A DNA stretch of 32,103 nt. Origin: Alphaproteobacteria bacterium. GTDB lineage: Bacteria > Pseudomonadota > Alphaproteobacteria > Rhizobiales > Aestuariivirgaceae. A program made the translations under genes and the position numbers. Shown piece after piece: positions 16,553 to 23,138 of the stretch. The first letter of the stretch is position 1; each line of letters begins with the position of its first letter. Where the stretch lies: the NCBI GenBank assembly GCA_020441605.1, contig JAGRLX010000081.1, forward strand, positions 1-32,103, read 5' to 3'. The notes beneath the pieces were generated by a model. That model was not told where the DNA came from, did not search any database, and was given only the letters and a program-made list of their open reading frames with translations.

Positions 16553-18379
16553 CTATTCCACTGTCACCGACTTGGCAAGATTGCGCGGCTGGTCGACGTC
16601 GGTACCCATGAAGACCGCCGCATGATAGGCCAGCAACTGAACCGGAACCGCATAGAGCAAAGGACTGATGAACGGGTGAGCCTGGGGCACGCGGATGTGC
16701 TGGAAGGTCTTGCTGCCATTCGCGGCGATGGCCTTGTCGTCGGTGAGCAGCACGATCTTGCCCCCGCGCGCCGCGACCTCTTCCATGTTCGAAACGGTCT
16801 TTTCGAAGAGATCATCACGCGGCGCGATCACGATGACAGGCACATGCTCATCGATCAAGGCGATGGGCCCATGCTTCAGCTCTCCGGCCGCGTAGCCCTC
16901 GGCATGGATGTAGGAAATCTCCTTCAGCTTGAGCGCCCCCTCGAGCGCGATCGGAAAATTGATGCCGCGCCCCAGGTAGAGCACGTCGCGGGCATGGGCA
17001 ACCTCCCTGGCCACGGCTGCGATATGCTTCTCGTCCTTGAGGATCTCGGATATGTGGCGCGGCGCTTCAATAAGGGCGCCGACCATTTCACGTTCCTGTT
17101 CGCGCGTGATCGTGCCGCGCAGCTTCCCGGCGAGAATGGCCAGACAGGCCAAGGCCGAGAGCTGACAGGTGAAGGCCTTGGTCGAGGCAACGCCGATCTC
17201 AGGCCCCGCATAGGTGCGGAACACCAGTTCGCTTTCTCGCGCAATGGTCGATTCCGGCACGTTGACGATGGCTAGGATGTGCTGACCTTGCGACTTGCAA
17301 TAGCGTAGCGCCGCGAGCGTGTCGGCCGTTTCGCCAGACTGCGAGACAACGATCGCCAGGCCATTCCTCGGCAGCGGTGCTTCCCGGTAGCGGAACTCAG
17401 AGGCGATATCCACTTCCGTCGGCAACCGCGCGATCTTCTCAAACCAGTATTTTGCCGCCAGGCCCGCATAGGAAGCAGTGCCGCACGCGGTGATCGTGAT
17501 GCGGTCCAGAGCCTTGAAGTCGAAGGGCAGGTTTTCCGGAAGACGGATCGCCCGTTCGCCAAAGTCGATATATTCGGCAAGGGTATGGCCGATGACCTCC
17601 GGCTGTTCGCTGATTTCCTTGGCCATGAAGTGGCGGTGATTACCCTTGTCGACCAGCATCGCCGAGGCCTGGGAAAAACTCATCGGCCGGATGACATGGC
17701 GGTTCTGGGCATCGAAAATCTCGATGGAATTCCGCGTCAGCACCACCCAGTCGCCGTCCTCGAGATAGGTGACCCGATTGGTGAAGGGCGCCAGCGCAAT
17801 TGCATCGGAGCCGAGGTACATCTCGCCATTGCCGTGACCAACGGCCAGCGGGCTTCCCTTGCGCGCTCCGATCAACAGATTGTTATCGCCGCGAAACAGA
17901 ATGGCGAGCGCGAAGGCTCCCTCCAGCCGTGGCAGGATGTCATGCACGGCACTGCGGGGTGACTTGTCACGCTTGCGCTCGCGGTCGATGAGGTGCGCAA
18001 CAACTTCCGTATCGGTCTGTGTCAGGAACTTGGCGCCATCCGCTTCGAGTTCATCCCTCAGTTCACGGAAATTCTCGATGATGCCATTGTGGACGATGAC
18101 CACATCGCCCGCCATATGGGGGTGGGCATTGGTTTCATTGGCCGCGCCATGGGTGGCCCAACGCGTGTGGCCGATGCCGGCTGTGCCGAGCAAGGGTTCG
18201 GCGGCCAGTCGAGCCTCCAGGTTGAACAGCTTTCCCGGCGCGCGCCTGCGGCCGATCTCGCCGTTTTCGACGGTCGCCACGCCGGCCGAGTCATAGCCGC
18301 GATATTCGAGCCGCTTGAGCGCCTCGACGATGTGATTTGCAACCGGTTCCTTGCCGAGAATACCTACAATGCCGCACAT
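16553..18379 (-). CDS. glmS: Glutamine-fructose-6-phosphate aminotransferase (isomerizing)
   Basis: GlmS makes glucosamine-6-phosphate from fructose-6-phosphate and glutamine, the first step to UDP-GlcNAc for peptidoglycan and lipid A. The 608-residue length is standard. The catalytic cysteine is exposed after Met removal in MCGIVGILG. The glutaminase domain (about 1-240) shows RLEYRGYDSAG and HTRWATHG. Two SIS sugar-phosphate domains follow, with ITACGTASYAG, SQSGETADTLAAL and the standard C-terminus AKSVTVE. The start at 18379 follows AGGACCTGAAAAAAC and gives the required Met-Cys; the upstream extension to 18433 is rejected. It begins 7 bases after glmU. Confidence 0.97.
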   Translation of the reverse strand: MCGIVGILGKEPVANHIVEALKRLEYRGYDSAGVATVENGEIGRRRAPGKLFNLEARLAAEPLLGTAGIGHTRWATHGAANETNAHPHMAGDVVIVHNGIIENFRELRDELEADGAKFLTQTDTEVVAHLIDRERKRDKSPRSAVHDILPRLEGAFALAILFRGDNNLLIGARKGSPLAVGHGNGEMYLGSDAIALAPFTNRVTYLEDGDWVVLTRNSIEIFDAQNRHVIRPMSFSQASAMLVDKGNHRHFMAKEISEQPEVIGHTLAEYIDFGERAIRLPENLPFDFKALDRITITACGTASYAGLAAKYWFEKIARLPTEVDIASEFRYREAPLPRNGLAIVVSQSGETADTLAALRYCKSQGQHILAIVNVPESTIARESELVFRTYAGPEIGVASTKAFTCQLSALACLAILAGKLRGTITREQEREMVGALIEAPRHISEILKDEKHIAAVAREVAHARDVLYLGRGINFPIALEGALKLKEISYIHAEGYAAGELKHGPIALIDEHVPVIVIAPRDDLFEKTVSNMEEVAARGGKIVLLTDDKAIAANGSKTFQHIRVPQAHPFISPLLYAVPVQLLAYHAAVFMGTDVDQPRNLAKSVTVE

Positions 18380-18386
18380 GGTTTTT

Positions 18387-19748
18387 TCAGGTCCTGTTTG
18401 CCTTGGCCGCTTTCTGGGCCTTCTTGATTTCACGATGCCGCTTGGCCCACCCCGGCCGGACAGCCAGGTCTGGCCGCGAGATCGCCAACGCGTCGGCCGG
18501 TATGTCCTGGGTAATGACGCTCCCCGCCGCTATCGAGGCGCCGTCACCCACTTTCACCGGCGCAACCAGAGCCGTGTTCGAACCAACGAAGACGTCGGCC
18601 CCGATATCGGTCACGAACTTGTCGAAACCGTCGTAATTGCAGGTGATGGTTCCGGCCCCGATGTTGGTCTTCGAACCGACCCGTGCATCGCCGATATAGG
18701 TCAGGTGGTTGGCCTTGGCCCCCTTGCCGATGATCGCCTTCTTGACTTCGACGAAGTTGCCGATATGGGCGTCCTCGCCAATCTCCGCGCCGGGTCGTAA
18801 CCGCGCATAGGGCCCGATCCGCGCGCCAGACGAAATTGTGGCGCCCTCGATATGTGAAAAGGCGAGGATCTCAACGCCGTCGCCCACGGTGACCCCCGGG
18901 CCAAACACGACATGGGGTTCGATCAGGACATCCTGACCGATGACCGTATCGGCCGAGAAATGCACCGTCTCCGGCGCGGCCAGCGTGGCCCCATTAAGCA
19001 TGTGGTGGCGCCGGTAGCGTTGCTGCAGCGTCGCCGCGATGCCCGCCAGCTGCAGGCGGTCGTTGACCCCCGCGACTTCCGATTCCGGGCAGATCACCAG
19101 ACCGCAGGCCTTGCCCGAGGCCGCGACAAGCCCGACCGCATCGGTGAGGTAGATTTCGCCCTTGGCATTGTTATCGGAAATTCGTGGCAAGGTTTTCCAA
19201 AGCACATCGGCCTTGGCCGCGATAATTCCAGAATTACATAGGGTTATGGTACGTTCCTCGGGTGACGCATCAAGTTCTTCGCGAATTGAGACGACACGGC
19301 CCTCAGCATTGCGGAGCAATCGGCCATAGCCTTTCGGATTGGTCGCGTCGAATCCGAGAACCGCCAACGGAACGCCTGACGAGACCTCGGCCGTCAGGCC
19401 CGACAATGTGGCCGGTTCAATCAGCGGAACATCCCCGTAGAGCACCAGCACCGTGCCGCGAAAGCCCTCCAGAGCCTCCTTCGCTGTTAGAACTGCATGG
19501 CCAGTCCCCCTGCGGTCGACCTGGGTGACCACGGAAACGCCGGGCAACAACCGCCGCGCCTCGGCAGCGAGATTGTCCATGCCGGGCCCGGCCACCACCA
19601 CAACACGCTCCGGCGACAGGGCCTTGGCCGCATGCAGCACATGGCCAAGCAGACTACGGCCCGCAACCCGGTGAAGGACCTTGGGAAGCTTGGATTTCAT
19701 CCGCGTTCCCATGCCCGCGGCCAAGACGATTACGGCAATGTCACTCAT
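18387..19748 (-). CDS. glmU: Bifunctional GlcN-1-P acetyltransferase / GlcNAc-1-P uridylyltransferase
   Basis: GlmU catalyses the last two steps to UDP-N-acetylglucosamine. The 453-residue protein has the N-terminal nucleotidyltransferase domain (about 1-230) with LAAGMGTRMKSKLPKVLH and YGDVPLIEP. A left-handed beta-helix acetyltransferase domain with hexapeptide repeats follows, including NHLTYIGDARVG, NIGAGTITCNYDG and VGSNTALVAPV. The C-terminus is Lys/Arg-rich. It is transcribed leftward, head to head with the tRNA-Lys promoter region, and leads the glmU-glmS pair. No clear Shine-Dalgarno or promoter was identified upstream of its ATG. Confidence 0.96.
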   Translation of the reverse strand: MSDIAVIVLAAGMGTRMKSKLPKVLHRVAGRSLLGHVLHAAKALSPERVVVVAGPGMDNLAAEARRLLPGVSVVTQVDRRGTGHAVLTAKEALEGFRGTVLVLYGDVPLIEPATLSGLTAEVSSGVPLAVLGFDATNPKGYGRLLRNAEGRVVSIREELDASPEERTITLCNSGIIAAKADVLWKTLPRISDNNAKGEIYLTDAVGLVAASGKACGLVICPESEVAGVNDRLQLAGIAATLQQRYRRHHMLNGATLAAPETVHFSADTVIGQDVLIEPHVVFGPGVTVGDGVEILAFSHIEGATISSGARIGPYARLRPGAEIGEDAHIGNFVEVKKAIIGKGAKANHLTYIGDARVGSKTNIGAGTITCNYDGFDKFVTDIGADVFVGSNTALVAPVKVGDGASIAAGSVITQDIPADALAISRPDLAVRPGWAKRHREIKKAQKAAKANRT

Positions 19749-19856
19749 CGAATCTGTGCCAAAAAAGGATTGTCAGCCCAGCGCAGCATTTCCCGCGCCA
19801 CGCGGGCGATATTGTGGCGGCGGCGTTAATGCTACGTTTCCAGGACAAGCCGGCTA

Positions 19857-19885
19857 TTGACCCGCCTCCCCCCCGACACTATGGT
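19857..19885 (+). promoter_or_regulatory. Promoter of tRNA-Lys
   Basis: TTGACC (19857-19862) and TATGGT (19880-19885) are separated by 17 bases, close to the sigma-70-type consensus. Transcription would start near 19892, about 27 bases before the tRNA. A GC-rich stretch lies between the promoter and the tRNA. Confidence 0.65.
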
Positions 19886-19918
19886 CCGCCGCGTTCGCAG
19901 TCCTGCGACTCCCGATGT

Positions 19919-19993
19919 GGGCCCGTAGCTCAGTGGTAGAGCATCTGACTTTTAATCAGAGGGTCGATGGTTCGAACCCATCCGGGCTCACCA
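19919..19993 (+). tRNA. tRNA-Lys (anticodon TTT)
   Basis: A complete cloverleaf can be drawn. The 7-bp acceptor stem pairs GGGCCCG with CGGGCTC (one G-T pair). The D arm contains AGCTCAGTGGTAGAGC. The anticodon arm is TCTGA-CTTTTAA-TCAGA with anticodon TTT. The T arm is GATGG-TTCGAAC-CCATC. The discriminator A and the CCA end (19991-19993) are encoded in the DNA. It reads AAA and AAG lysine codons. Confidence 0.97.
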
Positions 19994-20082
19994 ATAGAAT
20001 CCACACTTGAAGAGACGCGGCACGTACCGGACCTTGAATGCAGGGCAAACCGTGGGGTGCGCAAGATCACGCCCGCACGCAA

Positions 20083-20124
20083 AGAGGCTCATGGTGATAC
20101 AATTAAAAACGTGAATGAGCCTCT
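20083..20124 (+). repeat. 10-bp inverted repeat after tRNA-Lys
   Basis: AGAGGCTCAT (20083-20092) is perfectly repeated in reverse complement at 20115-20124, around an AT-rich 22-base loop. There is no T tract after it, so it is not a standard terminator. It could be an RNA structure at the 3' end of the tRNA transcript, or a protein-binding site before the small secreted-protein gene. Apart from this, 19994-20174 shows nothing recognisable. Confidence 0.5.
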
Positions 20125-20174
20125 GTCACAAGTCCGAATGGTGAAGATGTAAGTGGAATGAGCGAGACGACAGT

Positions 20175-20480
20175 TTGACCCCGATCCGTCCCACCAGCCT
20201 GGCTGCGACTCTGGCAACCGTTCTGCTCGCAATGGTATATCCTGAATCCGCGCAATCCGGATCACCGGACCCGGGTCTGCCGGAAAGTGCGACGCGGCAG
20301 CAGTGGTGTGCAACCCGATTGAAGGATTGCCTCGCTACTATTCACAATCCTGGCTTTCTCGGCGGAGCAATCAAGAGTTGTGATGCAAACACCCAGAATG
20401 ATTGCGTCGAGCGCTGCCGCACCCGCTGGGGATCAAGCTCTGATTGCACCACGAGATCTCTTGCCGACACGCCAAATTAA
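20175..20480 (+). CDS. Small cysteine-rich secreted protein, unknown function
   Basis: The product is 101 residues. A probable signal peptide (about 1-28) has Arg in the n-region and a hydrophobic core LAATLATVLLAMV. The mature part has six cysteines at 45, 52, 69, 77, 81 and 91, enough for three disulfides, so export to an oxidising compartment is likely. No family was recognised. The only possible in-frame start is TTG at 20175. That TTG overlaps the stop of a six-codon open frame (ATG at 20158, peptide MSETTV), so re-initiation could deliver ribosomes. Support for coding is the signal peptide and cysteine pattern; the unusual start lowers certainty. Confidence 0.5.
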   Translation: MTPIRPTSLAATLATVLLAMVYPESAQSGSPDPGLPESATRQQWCATRLKDCLATIHNPGFLGGAIKSCDANTQNDCVERCRTRWGSSSDCTTRSLADTPN

Positions 20481-20586
20481 ACAAAATTAACAATAGCTTG
20501 ACTCTTGGTTTCAGTTTCGCGAACGTCATTTTGCGGGACGTTATTGCCCCCTCTTCTTATCGTCCCGCCCATAAAGGAGCGACACA

Positions 20587-22920
20587 ATGTACGTCATCAA
20601 ACAGTACAGGATGGGGGCGCTCGCGCTCCTACTGTCATTTACAGCAATTGCGCCGGCCCACTCGGGTGATCCTGCGGCAGCGAAATTCGACAGCGCCAAC
20701 GATCCCCGGTCCAACGCGGCGTTGAACCTGGAGCACGCAAAGCGTTTCAAGGCGTCCAACTCGAGCCAGGTCCCAACGTTTGGATCGCAGTTAGGCCCCA
20801 TTGCGCCCGATGGCGTCAACAACCCAGCATTAGACGCGACCGCGCAGGATACGCAGAGCGAAACCACGGTGGTACGGGTGAGCGGCCCCAATCTCGTGGC
20901 GGCGTTCAATGACTCCGGCTCATTCATCGGCGGCAGCAGCCACTTCACCGGCTTTGCCTATTCGAGCGATGGCGGCAAGACCTGGACCGATGGCGGCACG
21001 CTGCCGGCCAGCGCGGAAGGCGATGCCGGCGACCCGGTGCTCGCCGTGAACAAGACGACCGGGCATGTCTATCTTGCTACGCTGGGCTTTAACACCGGCG
21101 AAAACCTTCAGGTCTTCAAATCCACCGACATGGGCCACACCTGGGGCGCACCCGTCAACGGCACGCCGGGTTACGCCGGCTCCGGCGCTTTCCAGGACAA
21201 GGAGTGGATGGAGGTTGACAATTTCGCCGGACCTGGGAACGGCAACATTTACCTGTGCTGGACCCGCTTCAACCCCAACGGTGATATTATGTTCACCCGA
21301 TCGATCGACGGCGGGGCAAGCTTCGGCCCGTCGGGCGGGACCCTTCTGTCCACTGGCGGCCAAGGCTGCTACGTAGTTGTCAGCCCGAACCATCAGGTGA
21401 ACGTGTTCTACTATCGTGGAACAGGTTCAGGCGGCCAGGGCGGCGACAACAAGCTGTGGCTGCGCCGTTCGAATGACGGTGGCGTCACCTTTGGCGCCGA
21501 AGTCCAGGTGGCCGATCTGAACACCACGACGACCAACGGAAACCTCGCGCTTGCAGGTGGACTGCGGTCCAACTCCTTCCCCCATGCCGCAGTTTCACCG
21601 CGGGCGTCCAAGCCATACTTGTATGTCGTGTACAATGACGATCCGAACATCGCCGATCCATCCGACAATGGCGCGATCTACATGGTCTACTCGACCGATG
21701 GTGGAACCACATGGTCAGTACCCAAAGCTATCGACAATTCATCTGGTGATCAGTTCTTCCCCACCATCGGCTTCGCCGAGAAAGGCGCTCGGCCATTGAT
21801 CGGCTACTACAGCCGCTCGTTGGATCCGAGCAACTCGTGGTTCCATCGTCGCTCCCGGCTGGGTGTTGTCAATGCCGATGGGAGTCTGTCCCTGCACCCG
21901 AGTTTTCAGCTTAGTCCAAACACGCCTGTGGTGATTGGCCAGGACCCGGTCATCAATGCCACCTACATGGGAGACTATGACCAGATCGCTCCCGGCGACG
22001 CCCAAGTCTATACCACCTGGGCGGATCATCGTAACGGCAACAGTTTCCACGCCCATCAGCCGGATGTGCGATCGGCCGTGATTCAGGTAAATCCAGTTCT
22101 GGTAAATCTCAGCCTGCTTACTTCAGCCACTCCGTCGACGATCTCGCCGGGTGGAACCACCACTGTAAAGGCCAAGGTGTCTTCCGCATCTGGGGACTCG
22201 AAGGATGTCTTTGTCAACCTTCGGTCAGCGCCGGGACTTACAATTGAATCAGCAAGCGTCCCGTCCGGCACCTGCAATGTCGATGGCATATTTGCCGATT
22301 GCCACCTCGGTAAGGTGGCTGCTGGCGGATCCAGAACCATCAGCGCCGTGGTTCGTACGACGGAATGCAGCGGTGTGCACAGGATTTATGGAACGGTGTC
22401 GACCTCAAGTCGTGACCCAGTTCAGAATGACAACAAATCGTCAGCCGCGCTTACCGTCTCCGGCAGCTGCACTACCACGAACTACTCGACCGGCAATCTC
22501 GCTGTTCCATTGCCGGATCTGACAACCGTCGACACCCCCCTGAACGTCCCGGACTCAGGCCCGCTTCTTAAGGTCATTCCGAGCTTCCGTCTCAATCACA
22601 CCTGGGACGCGGATCTTAGGATTTACCTGGTCAGCCCGACTGGGACCATCGTTGAACTATCCACCGACAACGGGGGCTCGGGAGACAATTACGGAACCGG
22701 TGCCAACGATTGCACGGGCACACCGACTGTGTTCGACGACAGCGCAGCAACACCGATCACCGCCGGGGTGCCACCCTTTGCTGGCACCTTCAAGCCAGAG
22801 GGAACGCTCGCAACCTTCGCCGGCGAGGAATCGAGCGGCACCTGGATCCTACGCATAACTGACGTCTTCGGCGCCGACCCCGGCACTCTGGGTTGCTTCA
22901 ACATGACCTTGACCAAGTAA
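20587..22920 (+). CDS. Secreted Asp-box beta-propeller protein with C-terminal P domain
   Basis: The 777-residue protein has a signal peptide (about 1-26) and then a sialidase-like propeller carrying five Asp-box motifs: SSDGGKTW (126), STDMGHTW (179), SIDGGASF (239), SNDGGVTF (295) and STDGGTTW (369). Residues about 503-625 look like a DUF11/immunoglobulin-like domain with paired cysteines. Residues about 635-777 resemble a proprotein-convertase P domain, with the core HTWDADLRIYLVSPTGT and the end SSGTWILRITDVFGADPGTL. P domains usually accompany proteases, but no protease domain is present. The Asp boxes are seen; sialidase activity is not established because the arginine triad was not located. 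The ATG follows AAAGGAGCGACACA, a strong ribosome-binding site. It is probably exported and may bind or cleave glycans or cell-surface material. Confidence 0.8.
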   Translation: MYVIKQYRMGALALLLSFTAIAPAHSGDPAAAKFDSANDPRSNAALNLEHAKRFKASNSSQVPTFGSQLGPIAPDGVNNPALDATAQDTQSETTVVRVSGPNLVAAFNDSGSFIGGSSHFTGFAYSSDGGKTWTDGGTLPASAEGDAGDPVLAVNKTTGHVYLATLGFNTGENLQVFKSTDMGHTWGAPVNGTPGYAGSGAFQDKEWMEVDNFAGPGNGNIYLCWTRFNPNGDIMFTRSIDGGASFGPSGGTLLSTGGQGCYVVVSPNHQVNVFYYRGTGSGGQGGDNKLWLRRSNDGGVTFGAEVQVADLNTTTTNGNLALAGGLRSNSFPHAAVSPRASKPYLYVVYNDDPNIADPSDNGAIYMVYSTDGGTTWSVPKAIDNSSGDQFFPTIGFAEKGARPLIGYYSRSLDPSNSWFHRRSRLGVVNADGSLSLHPSFQLSPNTPVVIGQDPVINATYMGDYDQIAPGDAQVYTTWADHRNGNSFHAHQPDVRSAVIQVNPVLVNLSLLTSATPSTISPGGTTTVKAKVSSASGDSKDVFVNLRSAPGLTIESASVPSGTCNVDGIFADCHLGKVAAGGSRTISAVVRTTECSGVHRIYGTVSTSSRDPVQNDNKSSAALTVSGSCTTTNYSTGNLAVPLPDLTTVDTPLNVPDSGPLLKVIPSFRLNHTWDADLRIYLVSPTGTIVELSTDNGGSGDNYGTGANDCTGTPTVFDDSAATPITAGVPPFAGTFKPEGTLATFAGEESSGTWILRITDVFGADPGTLGCFNMTLTK

Positions 22921-22941
22921 GTCACTTCGAGGACAACAAGG

Positions 22942-22970
22942 AGGCCGGTGGTATTCCCACCGGCCTTTTT
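22942..22970 (+). terminator. Rho-independent terminator after the propeller/P-domain gene
   Basis: A 10-bp perfect stem, AGGCCGGTGG (22942-22951) and CCACCGGCCT (22957-22966), has a 5-base loop and ends in TTTTT. It lies 21 bases after the stop at 22920. This is the clearest intrinsic terminator in the window and isolates the gene from the fusion gene at 23139. Confidence 0.9.
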
Positions 22971-23138
22971 CGTTCGCGGCTCTGTGCTTCCCGCTCCTGG
23001 CCCGCCTCACCCCTGAGAATTGCCATAGTGCCACGCCGCCCGTCATGAGGTGGCGTCAGACGATCGGTTTGCGGCGTTTTTGGAAGCCTGCCGCTCCGCG
23101 CAATCGAATAGACACGTGCGGCATACAAGGAGGAGACG

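Noticed and set aside
19919..23138. Possible integrative element using tRNA-Lys as attachment site
   Set aside because: No integrase, transposase or second copy of the tRNA 3' end was found by eye, so only a general acquisition hypothesis is kept.
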